DNA of 64,000 nucleotides from Posidonia oceanica (Eukaryota; Streptophyta; Magnoliopsida; Alismatales; Posidoniaceae). The translations under genes were made by a program, and so were the position numbers. The stretch is from positions 16,200,001 to 16,264,000 of the forward strand of contig JAZBRS010000049.1 of the NCBI GenBank assembly GCA_037176725.1, read 5' to 3'. Under the pieces are notes generated by a model. It searched no databases. It saw only the letters and a program-made list of their open reading frames with translations, and was not told the DNA's origin. Position 1 is the first letter of the stretch. Each line of letters begins with the position of its first letter. Shown here piece after piece: positions 23,605 through 33,800 of this stretch.

Positions 23605-24292
23605 TGGAAAGTCGTCCTTGGGACTCCGTCCTGTTCAGGTCCCTATAGTCGATACAGATCCGGATTCGGCCATCTTTCTTGGGCACAGGTACAATGTTTG
23701 CCAGCCACTCAGGATAAAGAACGACCTTCAGAAAGTTGACTCTGAGCTGCTTCATTATCTCTTCTTTGATCATGAGCAGCCACTGCGGTCGCCATCTTCT
23801 TAGCTTCTGCTTCACTGGCTTGGCATCCGGGTTTAAGGGCAGATTGTGCACCACTACTTCTATGTCAAGGCCGACCATATCCTCATAACTCCAGGCGAAG
23901 ACATCCGCATATTCTTTCAGGAATGCGATGAACTCTGCTCGAGCCTGGGAGGACAGCTGGGCACTGATACGAACTTCTCTTACTTCCTCAGCTGTGCCGA
24001 TGTTGACAACCTCTGTTTCTTCTTCAACATGGAGGTTAGGGCCTTCTGGGTCGTCGTCATAGGGCCGGAACTCGGGCAATGATTCATCAGTCTCATCCAT
24101 GCCCATATCATCCTCCTCTCCAAAGGCAATAAGTTCTGAGAGGATCTCTTTCTCAAAGGAAGGACTTGTGATGTCGAAAGAGTGCATGTGTTCCGCTGCC
24201 TGGCCCTGATGACGCTTCCGGATGGTCACGCTTACTCGAGTGTTCTTGTAGCCTTGGTGCGCGACTTCCGTCTCAGCAACTCCTTCTGCTGT
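23605..24292 (-). CDS. pol: Pol: N-terminal part of RT, up to the frameshift
   Basis: Open from the TAA at 24293 down to about 23630. It carries the RT fingers, KQKLRRWRPQW and the EWLANIVPVPKKDGRIRICI block followed by DYRDLN. Just after DYRDLN the reading is lost: comparison with the host element (DYRNLNEACPKDDFPLPH) shows one extra base between about 23625 and 23640, after which the 957-codon ORF continues in the next frame. Acidic residues and DEDDM-type stretches precede RT (24100-24200), as is usual for the pro-RT linker. The out-of-frame tail to 23336 is not real protein. Confidence 0.88.
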
Positions 24293-25651
24293 TTAGTCTG
24301 GCCTGACTAATTCTGCTGAGTGCTCTGCTGACTCTGCTGAGGGCCTTGCTGATTCTACTGCTGAGGCTGCTGACAGCTCCGTTACTGATTCTGCTTTCTG
24401 CTCTGTTACTGCTGCTGCTTGTACTGCTGATGCTTCCTCCTCCGGGTCTTCCAGTATGCTTGTGGAGGGTATGCCGGACCGGCGGCTGATTTGGGCATTG
24501 CCGCTCGCTATGCTACTCAAATGAGACATGTGTTGCACAAACCACCTAGACCCGCATTCTGATCGGAGAGTAATGAGCTCATCTGGTCTAGGGGAGTCCG
24601 GCGCTGCTGAGTCTTCTTCCAGGACCATGATAGAGGCACGGTCTTCTTGCAGAGGAGGGTCCGTAACCACGGCTTTCCCTTTCCTTTCTGCGGCTTGATG
24701 CTCTGCCAGGTCTTCTGCTATCGACTTGATCTGTTCTTGATAGAGTAGCTCTAAGTCGGACATCCAAGAATCGACTTGGGCTTCTATCGCCACTCCTTCT
24801 TCCTCGTCCGAGGGGAAGTCGATGTAGTAGGCGCCGGGGGCCTGCGGCACTGGCCCGGCTGCAAGACGGATTGCTGCCCTTGGAATCTGCATGATCTGGT
24901 TCACGGGCGCGTCCGATGGCGGCAACTCTGATGTAGAAGGCCCAAATAGACAAGTCAGCGGTGCCATAGATGGATAAGCTGCCAGGGTCACTGTTGGAGA
25001 GTAAGCAGGGGTGCTCTTCAGAGGGCTCAAGGGCCCGGAGAGTGTAGTGCTCAGTTGGCCTTTTGTATCGGGCCGTAACTGAGAGAGTGCAGCCTCTGAC
25101 GCCATAGGGTCTTGCCATGAGAGCTGCTGCTGGTTGTCAGGAGGATGCGAAGCGGACTGCGCCTGCTGCATTCCTGGGGATGTGGGTGCTGAAGCGGGCT
25201 GAGCCGCGCTGCTGACTGTATTGATTGACTGCCCCTCCAGAGATAGGGACAGTGGCACTGATGTTTCTGTGACCGCTGGTAGCATGCTTGCTTCTGCCAG
25301 AAGGAGTGTCGCTGACTCCTGCACTGCTGCTGTCTGTACTTGGGAAGCTGATGTGGCTGCAAAAGAGTGGGAACTTGCCAGTTCTGCCACAGGGCCTGCT
25401 GAGCTGCCTGCTGTTTCTGCCAGAGGAAGAGCTGAATAGACTGACTGTGGGGCATCTGCTCTGACTACTGTTTCTGCTGTGCCGATTGGGACTGCCTCTG
25501 TTGTACCAGACTGCTCCTCATCCGAGTAGTAGTCCTCAACACACACCCAATCCTTTGTCGGTACCGTGTCTTGATCGTCGGTCGATCCCAGGGTTCCTGC
25601 ACTGGTAAAGTTAGTGAGGTCTCTGGGAATGGCTGATTCTGGATTGTTGAG
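24293..25651 (-). CDS. Acidic Ser/Ala/Pro-rich linker between protease and RT
   Basis: In the same frame as protease upstream and RT downstream. It opens after the TAG at 25652 and closes with TAA at 24293; the first Met is at 25546. Composition is low-complexity (AEL, SAE and TSP runs) with acidic clusters YSDEEQ near the start and DFPSDEEEGV near the middle. No fold is recognised. In legume Ogre elements this interval contains an intron that is spliced to fuse protease and RT; I see no unambiguous donor and acceptor here, and the long open frame argues that it is translated. It could be a poorly constrained hinge. Confidence 0.6.
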   Translation of the reverse strand, partial: LNNPESAIPRDLTNFTSAGTLGSTDDQDTVPTKDWVCVEDYYSDEEQSGTTEAVPIGTAETVVRADAPQSVYSALPLAETAGSSAGPVAELASSHSFAATSASQVQTAAVQESATLLLAEASMLPAVTETSVPLSLSLEGQSINTVSSAAQPASAPTSPGMQQAQSASHPPDNQQQLSWQDPMASEAALSQLRPDTKGQLSTTLSGPLSPLKSTPAYSPTVTLAAYPSMAPLTCLFGPSTSELPPSDAPVNQIMQIPRAAIRLAAGPVPQAPGAYYIDFPSDEEEGVAIEAQVDSWMSDLELLYQEQIKSIAEDLAEHQAAERKGKAVVTDPPLQEDRASIMVLEEDSAAPDSPRPDELITLRSECGSRWFVQHMSHLSSIASGNAQISRRSGIPSTSILEDPEEEASAVQAAAVTEQKAESVTELSAASAVESARPSAESAEHSAELVRPD

Positions 25652-26467
25652 CTAAGAGCAGTGATCTTCGTTGGTCTTGGGCTCGTAGCCGAGGCCTTCA
25701 GATTTCCTTCGCTCCACTGCTACGATCGGCTCTGCGATCCACTGGCCGTGACGTCCGAGCGGCGTACCCTTTATGTAACCCCACCTGTGACATACATTCT
25801 CGACCATTCGAAAGGGGTTGCTGTGAACGGTCAAGGAGTTGACATGTTCAAGATCAGGAATGAAGTTAACCGGCTCGCACCGGTTAACGCGATAGAGAGC
25901 TTCAGAAGTCTCGGGGTCAAACGGGATAGATTGCGAAGACACGGGGGAGACTGCTTCGATCCGCTCCTTCTCAAAGTTCTCCGCCATGACGACAATGACA
26001 TCGTCGCCGCGACAGTACTTTATCATTCGATGGAGGGTCGAAGGAAGGACCTGATGCTTGTGGAGCCAAGGGCGCCCAAGCAGAAGATTGAAGTTCGGCT
26101 GCAAGTCGACGACATAGAACTCTACGTCGAAGACAACCGGGCCAATAGCAAGAGGAATAATCAAGACCCCTAGAGCGTCATGGTGAGTGTTGTCAAAGGC
26201 TGTCATTCCCTTCACGGCTGGCGTGATGTCCTCGGCTTTGAATCTGAGCTTGGTTGCAGTACGCAAGGGGCAGACGTTAAGGCCTGACCCATTATCAACC
26301 AGTGTTAGGGGAATGCAAAAGTTTTTGAACTGCACCGTGACGAATAGGGGCTGGTTGTGATTAATCCCCGCCGGAGGCAGCTCATCACTCGTAAAAGAGA
26401 TGACCTGGGGCTCCGCAATCAACCCAACCATGCTCTCCAAGGCTGAAGGCTCAATGGACTGGGACAC
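25652..26467 (-). CDS. Retropepsin-type aspartic protease with downstream G-patch-like segment
   Basis: 271 codons. The active-site loop reads LTLVDNGSGLNVCPL (DNGS at residues 58-61), the common plant Tat variant of DTGS. The second conserved region, FYVVDLQPNFNLLLGRPWLH, gives the usual hydrophobic-hydrophobic-GR motif. After the protease, residues about 228-262 (GYIKGTPLGRHG...GLGYEP) resemble the G-patch-like sequence found in this position in Tat elements. The ORF is in frame with gag, separated by two TAG codons, and with the linker, separated by one TAG, so in an intact relative these should be one polyprotein. It would process gag and pol in the virus-like particle. Confidence 0.92.
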   Translation of the reverse strand: MSQSIEPSALESMVGLIAEPQVISFTSDELPPAGINHNQPLFVTVQFKNFCIPLTLVDNGSGLNVCPLRTATKLRFKAEDITPAVKGMTAFDNTHHDALGVLIIPLAIGPVVFDVEFYVVDLQPNFNLLLGRPWLHKHQVLPSTLHRMIKYCRGDDVIVVMAENFEKERIEAVSPVSSQSIPFDPETSEALYRVNRCEPVNFIPDLEHVNSLTVHSNPFRMVENVCHRWGYIKGTPLGRHGQWIAEPIVAVERRKSEGLGYEPKTNEDHCS

Positions 26468-26530
26468 ACGGGCAGCCTAGAACACGCGAAGAAAAGCCTC
26501 GCGGTGTTCGGTAGAGGTGTGGATCAAGTC

Positions 26531-29500
26531 CTAGATAGAAATGTCGGCTTTGACCCTCTTAAGCTGGGAGGTCAAGTCTGCCTTAGGTTGGCTCTTTTTG
26601 GCAAGGGGAGGGGTAGTTCTGGCAGGCTCTAAGGGGGTAGTGGCAGGAAGCTGGGTTACTACAGGTTGGGCAGGGATCTGGCTAGCTATAGGCTGGCTCG
26701 AGGTTAGATCTGCTATGGGTTGGCTAGAGGGTGGGGGCATAACAGGTCTAGGGGGAGTTGGCCTAATTGCCGGTGTTGGGGGCCTGTAAACCCTCCCCGA
26801 TCGCGTTACTTCCACACACATTTCTGTGGCGTAGCTGTAAGGGACGCGATGGGTGTCCAGGGCCAAATCAATGACGACTGGAGCACGTGCTGCGAGCACA
26901 GGAGGGGTTACAGGGAGACCTATTGGATGCTGAGGTTTGTCTAATGGGTATGGTTGTTGGGGTGGGAAGGCGGGGGCAGGTTGAGGTCTGCCTAGAAGGT
27001 GTAGCTGAGGCCGCCCTAAAAGGTGGATGGGAGAACTAGGCTGGGCTCTAGCTAGGAGGTGCACAGGGGATTGAGCCTGGGGAAGCACGGTGGGAGGCGC
27101 GAGAGGGCGCTCTGGCCTGGCACGCGGTCGGATCATGTGAATTCCCGACTCAGAGCCGGCAACTGCCGCGAGATAGAGACTGACTGGGAAAGGCTCAGAG
27201 ATGTCAGAGATGAGATCAGAAGGGCCTACTACAGAGGTAGCAGGCCCAGAAGGAAAGACAGAGTGGACGCCTGAGGTTCCCGCCCCTCCCGGATAAGAGT
27301 GCTCCGGTAAAGGTTGGCGGACGATGCCAGAATGCGGGGGAACAGCTGGAGATGCAGATGCATGAGTGTGTGCTTGGGTGGATGCCTCGTGCGTGTCGAT
27401 CACAATCGTTCCCGATTCGATCAAGTCCTGAATAGCGTTCCGCAGGGAGAAGCAATTGTCCGTCGAATGCCCGACGCTTCGATGGAAATTGCAGAAGAGG
27501 TCCGGCCTAAACCAATGCGGCAGAGGACTTGGTGGCGGACGAACCTCCGGGAACTTCAGAAGCGATGCAACCTTTGGCAAGATGACAGTAAGCGGTTCCA
27601 CCAGTGGGGCGAATTTCCGCTTCTCAGTGGGTGGTCTTCTTTGCCTTGGGTGTGAGCCTTGCTGAACCGGTGCGGCAGGATAGACCGGTCTAGCGGTGGT
27701 AGTGATGTGTGGTGTGTGTGGATTCCTAGGTGCAGGAGCATACACCATCTGAGCTAGGGCAGGCCGGGACGGCAAGCGAACAGGCACAGCAGGAGAGTCA
27801 ACGAATGCGACAGCGGGTTTCGGCGAATCCTTCCTCTTCGGGCGGTTGTTGTTGCTGCCGCTGTTGTTGTTGTTGGAGGCGCTGCTGTTGGCACTGTTGC
27901 TGCTTATCACTGCCTGCTTAGCGAACGCAGAGAGAGCCGGGAAGTTGCCACTCCGCAAAGAACTCTCTACGCGCGCTCCAGCTCTGATGAGTGCCGCGAA
28001 AGTAGTGAATGGTTGAATGCTAAGCAGAGCTCCGAGAGACGGCTGCGCCCCTTTGATAACGATCTCGATAGACTCCTCGTCAGAGGGTCTATCTCGAACC
28101 TGAGAGGCAAGGGCGCGCCAGCGGCCGACGTACTCCCCGAACGGCTCGCCAGAATTCTGCTTGATAGCGATCAAGTCCACCCTCTTTGGGACCAGATCGA
28201 GGTTGAAGGAGTATTGTTCCAGGAACGCCTGGCTGAGGTCGTTCCAAGTCTTGATGGCTGACATATCAAGCGATGTAAACCACTTGAGTGCCGGCCCGGT
28301 CAAACTCTTCTGGAACAAGCGGATCAGCAACCTCTCGTCAGCTTGAAGCTGAGCGAGATCACCGCAATACGCCTTCAAGTGTGCTACGAGGCAGCCCCTA
28401 CCATTATACTTCTCGAAGTCTGGGATCTTGAACTTCGGAGGGAGTACCGCCTCTGGAAAGCAGCAGAGGTCCCGGAATTGGTAGGTCTGGTGCTCAGTAC
28501 CCTGCACTAGTCGTAGTGCCTTCTCCAAGACGTCCATCCAGTTATTGATGGGGTCTGGGATTGCTGCTGTAGGAGAGGGATCAGCAGGGGTAGCGAGCAC
28601 ATACGCCGAATGGGTCGCACCTAAGTGCTCCTCCGGATCTACCATAGCGTCGCCTGGTGGAGCAACGGGATGGCCGACGTATCCATGCTGGGGGACTGTG
28701 TATGCAGGAGTGTATGCAGGATGCTGGACCTGGTGCAGAGGAGAAGAGTAGATGCCATGCTGTGCTGTGATAGGGGTAGGATGACGGAGCACCAGTTGCT
28801 GTACAGGCGGGGTGCCAGACAGCGAGCCAGTGAGGTACTGGGCTCCAGCCGGTCCAAAAGACTGACCACCAGAGGGAAGTGGAGCATATTGTGCTAAGTG
28901 TTGTGCAGCAGGAGGCGGTAAACGGGCCCCCATCATCGGAACCGTGAGCAGTTGAGACGATGGACGAGGCGGAGGTGTGGAGGTCGATGCATGGAATGCA
29001 GGAACTGGCCTCAGAGGAACCTCAGGAACGACAGGAATAAAAGAAGGACGAACTGATAGAGCCATGCTCTGCAGTTTCTGGGCAAGCTCCATCAGGTGCT
29101 GGTACTGTGCCTCGGGCGTCTCGCCAGTGGGGACGCTGAAGTGCAGTGCCAGCGAAGGCTGAGAAACAAGTGGTACGGACACAGACTGTCCGGGAGGGAA
29201 GGATTCTACAGCAAAGGTCGCAGCGACGGTGGAAGGGATGTCGAAAGCGACGTATCCCTGGGATGGAGGGGGCAGTCGCGTCTCCGAAACGCGAGTAACG
29301 GTCGTCAAGATAGATTCGACGACCGGATCCGGAGGAAGAGATGCTTGCCACTGTCCCGAGACGTACTGAGAACCTAGAGACGTCAGGGGAGGAAACCCTG
29401 GCGTCGGAGGGGGAACAAGGGGGACAGAAGGAGCAACCGGAGGGGCCGGAATGGAAACACCCTCCGTGACAGGAGTGAAAAGAGGCTCACTAACGTACTG

Positions 29501-29551
29501 GGCCATTGCTGACCTAGATCGCGTGAGAATAGGGCTGCGACGAGTGTTCAA
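26531..29551 (-). CDS. gag: Gag polyprotein
   Basis: 1006 open codons. Residues 1-370 are Pro/Gln/Ser/Ala-rich and probably disordered. Residues about 370-520 are the retrotransposon gag (capsid) domain, recognisable by FQKSLTGPALKWFTSLD and GEPFGEYVGRWRALAS. A Ser/Asn run and basic segment (NNNNSGSNNNRPKRKD) follow near 570. A zinc-knuckle-like motif C687-x2-H690-x4-H695-x4-C700 is present; the His in second place is typical of Ogre/Tat rather than the CCHC of other gypsy elements. The C-terminal 290 residues are Pro-rich. The ORF ends with TAG at 26531 and, after about 16 codons, another TAG, before the protease in the same frame. The first ATG at 29551 follows the non-coding leader. Homologous to the broken gag at 53860-56031. 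Confidence 0.93.
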   Translation of the reverse strand: MNTRRSPILTRSRSAMAQYVSEPLFTPVTEGVSIPAPPVAPSVPLVPPPTPGFPPLTSLGSQYVSGQWQASLPPDPVVESILTTVTRVSETRLPPPSQGYVAFDIPSTVAATFAVESFPPGQSVSVPLVSQPSLALHFSVPTGETPEAQYQHLMELAQKLQSMALSVRPSFIPVVPEVPLRPVPAFHASTSTPPPRPSSQLLTVPMMGARLPPPAAQHLAQYAPLPSGGQSFGPAGAQYLTGSLSGTPPVQQLVLRHPTPITAQHGIYSSPLHQVQHPAYTPAYTVPQHGYVGHPVAPPGDAMVDPEEHLGATHSAYVLATPADPSPTAAIPDPINNWMDVLEKALRLVQGTEHQTYQFRDLCCFPEAVLPPKFKIPDFEKYNGRGCLVAHLKAYCGDLAQLQADERLLIRLFQKSLTGPALKWFTSLDMSAIKTWNDLSQAFLEQYSFNLDLVPKRVDLIAIKQNSGEPFGEYVGRWRALASQVRDRPSDEESIEIVIKGAQPSLGALLSIQPFTTFAALIRAGARVESSLRSGNFPALSAFAKQAVISSNSANSSASNNNNSGSNNNRPKRKDSPKPAVAFVDSPAVPVRLPSRPALAQMVYAPAPRNPHTPHITTTARPVYPAAPVQQGSHPRQRRPPTEKRKFAPLVEPLTVILPKVASLLKFPEVRPPPSPLPHWFRPDLFCNFHRSVGHSTDNCFSLRNAIQDLIESGTIVIDTHEASTQAHTHASASPAVPPHSGIVRQPLPEHSYPGGAGTSGVHSVFPSGPATSVVGPSDLISDISEPFPVSLYLAAVAGSESGIHMIRPRARPERPLAPPTVLPQAQSPVHLLARAQPSSPIHLLGRPQLHLLGRPQPAPAFPPQQPYPLDKPQHPIGLPVTPPVLAARAPVVIDLALDTHRVPYSYATEMCVEVTRSGRVYRPPTPAIRPTPPRPVMPPPSSQPIADLTSSQPIASQIPAQPVVTQLPATTPLEPARTTPPLAKKSQPKADLTSQLKRVKADISI

Positions 29552-30817
29552 GCAGTGAGTCCTAAGGGGAGCTATCTTCGCAAAGGCGGATAGCTCAGAA
29601 AGGGAATGGTCGCGAATAAAGTCGCAACAGGAGCGTCAACGAGGGTCGGTACTCGAGCTCTAGCAAAGGGAAACTCGCTTTACCGATCACGCTGACACAA
29701 CAGAAGGAAATTAGGAGTTAGAAACTAAAAGATGAATGCAAATGAGTTAGTTAAATGGCATGAATGGTATGCATGCTTTCTAGTATGCCCCCCTCACCTA
29801 ACTAGTGTGTCCTAGTAAGGTAATCTACTTCGGGTATCCCTGGGTGTACGGGTCACCGACTCAGGTCAGAAAATTAGGTTCCCTGTCTAACTCCCGGCCC
29901 AAAGCTCAGGAAATGACAGGGTGGTGCGTTGGTGGCCTCTACCCCGCCAAAGCGTGGGTGGTACCCTCTACTAACACCGACACGACCCTCGGACGAGGGG
30001 GGGACAGACCGACTGGCTCGTGCCACGCCCAAAGCGGTGCAACAAGAAGCCGGGACCGTCCTTCGCAGACTAATAGGTGGACTCAGATGAGAAGAATGCA
30101 TGCCCTATATGATGCTTATGCAAATGCTTAAAGTCTTTTATCTTGCACATTTTATTAACCAGAGGGAGTGAAGGATTGTTCAGAGTCTCTAGTTGCTCCT
30201 AGGAGTTCTTTTTACTTGCGGTTTTTAGTTAACCATGGGGAGAGCAAACAAGTCTCTACTATCCTAGGCATGGCATGTGCGAAAGGGAAGAAAATCAGCC
30301 AAGCATGGCAGGCAGACAATCATACAACACAACAAAAGGCAAGTGCATGGCATGTGCAGGTGTTTGTGAGCATAATGGTGAAGAAAAACATTCATCGAGT
30401 CAAAAGGCATGCATGGAAGGCATGTGCTTGCGTAGTGACATAGCAAAGGTGTAAAAGAAGCATTCACCATTCAAAAAGCATGTATTGTTGCCAAACAAGT
30501 ATGTAGACATGCAATGTGCGATAACTAAAGCAGTAATAAGCAAGTAAGGCAAGGAAAATAAAGACAAGTAAGCTGTAAGGGAAGTAAGAGCATAAGCAAG
30601 ACAATAAGTAAATAAACAAGCAGAGAAGCAAAGCCAAGCGAAAGGGAGCGCAAACCGAGGCGAAAGAGGTGCAAAACCTAAGCAAAGTAGCGACAAAGCG
30701 ACTTTCTAGGAGTTTGCATAGAAAAACGAGCAAAGCAGGCAAAGAAGGCACACAAGGCAGGCAAAACTTGCGAAAACGGGCGAGCGAAAAGCCGGGAACG
30801 AAAGCCGGAGTCTAGCA
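29552..30817 (-). other. 5' untranslated leader of the complete element
   Basis: 1.27 kb between the primer site and gag ATG with no sense ORF of note. The part at 29895-30110 is strongly conserved in the host element (56366-56575) and in the right-edge element (63790-64000, opposite strand). The 108-codon antisense ORF across it (29805-30131) comes from this conservation, not from a gene. A packaging or dimerisation role is the natural guess, unproven. Confidence 0.75.
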
Positions 30818-30835
30818 TCCCCAGCGGAGTCGCCA
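30818..30835 (-). other. Primer binding site, tRNA-Arg type
   Basis: One base after the LTR end, the minus strand reads TGGCGACTCCGCTGGGGA, complementary to the 3' end (…TCGCCA) of a plant tRNA-Arg, as described for Ogre elements. Only one copy is present here. Confidence 0.88.
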
Positions 30836-30836
30836 T

Positions 30837-33800
30837 TGTAGCGATCCCGATCGGAATCAGGCTCGCTATTTAGCGGCGATTAGATCCGAGGAAGAGGCTC
30901 GACTCGAAAACGCTTAAAATCGAGGAGAAAAGAGAAAGATAAGACAAATCAGAGTCACCACCATGTCTATTAATGGGAGACAGGGAAAATCGGGGGAAAT
31001 GCGTGAATTAACACGCAAAACCAAGCAAGGAATGCAAAGCAAAGCAATGCAAAGGAAACAAATGCAAATACATGCAAATGAGATGACTCTAGCCTAGGAT
31101 AAGGGCAGTATGGTCATTGCGGGCCAAAAGACAGGGCAAGGACTCCTGTTACGTGCGGGCAAGGACTCCTGTTACGTGCGGGGAAGGTGTTAGGCACCCC
31201 CGACACGCCCGAGAATCGGTCTTTCTAGGCTTACGCTCGCATACGCAGGGAAATGCAGGATTGAATGCCTATATGCCTATGAATGCCTAAATGAATGCTC
31301 AAGGTGTGCTCTAAGTGGAGAGATGCAGGGCAAGGAAGTAAACGTGCTGTCTAAGTGCTCAGCTACGCTGTCTGTGTTCCGAACCGGGCGAAACCTGGCT
31401 CATGAGAACTCCTGGCAGTAAGCATCACAGCCCTATATGCAAATGCAGGCGGAAAAGCAAAACAACGGCAAAACCATGCAATGCAATCGACATGCAGGAG
31501 AAAACAGCGTAAAACATGCAAAACGAGGCGAAAAACAAGAAAGCGCGCAAAACGGTGCAAAAGAATGAAACCGGTGCACAAAACAAGCGAAAAAAGCAAG
31601 GCGACACGCAAAACGAGCGAGAAAGCAAGGTGGCACGCAAAACGGTGCAAAAACAAAGCAGGCACGCGAAACGGTGCCAAAACAAGAGCGGGCACGCGAA
31701 ACAGTGCCAAAAACAGCGAAGTAAAACCCCGGGAAAGCTATGCGAATGCTAAATGCAAAGAAGAGATCAGAAAATGCCAAAGAGAAGCAAAACAACGTGT
31801 GTGTAAGAACAGACGTTGTTTAGGACCACACAGAGTAGGTGTGAAGACCTACAAAGGGGAGAGTGAGCAAACGGAGGGATTACCACCTCTTTGCGACCAT
31901 TTCCCACTAAACCGTTCCACGGTGTGTCTCGCACGCAGCCCAAAGCTCGCGATGCGATCGAATCGTGGAAAAGGGGGAAGAAAGTCGTATTAAGTGGTGA
32001 ACCCAAGGGAAAACACAACACAAAACACATGGGGAAACGCGAAATGGGGATCTGAGTTGCCAAGCAGAAAGGGGAGGCCCTATTCTACATGCTCAAAGAG
32101 ACAGAAATCGAAAACGAGGAAAACTATGCAAATGGCATGCAAATGAATGCAATGCAGGAGTTCGGGAGGACGTACCTAGAAATCCGGGAGCCTGATCTGA
32201 GATCTGTCTGGTCCATGCTGAAGAGCGCTTCGCTGCGGTCGCCTGGGCAGCTTACTTGAGAAGATCCAACGGTCGGATCGGAAGATATCACAGCTTCAAG
32301 GCAGAAGGGCCAGAACAGGAGAGAAGAACAGATCTAGGTGTTCAGGAGGTCCTAGGGGTGTGCAAAAGGTCCTCCCAAGCGAAGGGGAGCTAAAGGTGCT
32401 TAGTGTGTGCAAAAGGATGCTAAAATGCAAGACTAAATGAATGCAGAATGCATGCACAAGCAAGAAGAAACAAGGGGAACAAACTTGGAAAAGACAGGCG
32501 TTCAAAAAGCATTTTTGAAAAAGAAAAGGGGCTAAAATGCAAATTTTCACAAAAGATGGGGTCCACAGAGGAGGGTTTTGAAAACAGGGGAGGGCAGAGG
32601 GTTATTTTGCAAAAGACTAGGCTCAGAAAGCTAATTTGAAAAGAGGGTATGCATTGGGAGAAGTTTTGAAAACAAAAAGAGATCAGAATGCAATTTTGGA
32701 AAAACTAGGGTCTAAAATGCAAATTTTCCAGAAAACAGGGTTCTGGGGAGTCTGGGAATGCAAGTGGAGGGTCTACATGCAATTTTGTAAGCATAGGAGC
32801 TAAGATGCAACTTTAGGGGCAAAACAGTCTTTTTACATGATTATTAAAGGATGCAAGGTCCTATGTGTAATTTTTGAATCATGCAGGGGTCAAATATGCA
32901 ATTTTGTAAGGTAAACATGCTCTGAAAACACTGATAAAGGACTGATGTGCAATTTTTTAAAAATGCAGGGTTGAAAATGCAATGCAATAAGCCAAAATGC
33001 ATGCAAATGGTTACTGTCCATTTAAAATGGACCTAAATGCAAATGTCAGAAAACAGAGGAAAGAAAATGCAATGCAACAAGCAAAAATCAAAAATAAAAC
33101 CTAAGTTACTACAGTGCATGGACCTAAAGGTAAAATCAGAAACATGCAGGGATGCAGAATGCAATATGATATGGTAAACTATATGCAATTAAATTGAATG
33201 ATTTACTGCAGGACCTATGCGCAAAAATAAAAAACAGAGGGGCTAAAATGCAAAAAATTACAACAGCACAGCACAGTAAAAGGACTGGAAAGAAAATACT
33301 GAAAAGCAGAGATAAAAGCAGCAATTTAGCATGGTTTTAAATAAAAAAGATAGCAGATTAAATCAAATAAAGGACTGGAATGCAAAATGACAAAAACTAA
33401 GACCAGATATGCAATATTTACCAAAAAACTAAGCTAATGCAAAAAATAAAAGCACAGTGAAACGCCGGCGGCCATGGACACTGTAGCAGCAAGCTGCCAG
33501 CGTCCATGAACGCCGGCACAGGGGGCTTGGGGACGCGCAGACCGGCGGGGGAGCTGCTCCTGGTCCTGACGGAGGTCGGACGGTGCTCGGCGGAGGTCGA
33601 CGCGGACTGGAACGAGCTGGAGCGGTCGCCGGAGGTCTGCAGAGCTTCAAAAGCTTCGTCCGGCCGATCGACGCAGCGACGCTGCGTTTTGAGGGCCGGA
33701 GAACGTTCCTGAGACCCGTGCGGACCTGAGGCAACCACCGGAGCTGCGTTCTGCTGCCCGGAGCGACGAGGCGACCGGAGAACTGCGCCGGAGAAGACGA

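Noticed and set aside
23336..23629. C-terminal 98 codons of the upstream RT ORF
   Set aside because: Out-of-frame reading after the single-base shift; the true RT continues in the 957-codon frame.
29805..30131. Antisense 108-codon ORF with counterparts at 56084-56503 and 63717-63944
   Set aside because: Counterparts differ in frame and length; conservation is at the nucleotide level and fits the leader block.
30818..30835. Possible tRNA gene fragment
   Set aside because: Only the 18-nt complement of a tRNA 3' end adjoining an LTR is present, as expected for a primer binding site.
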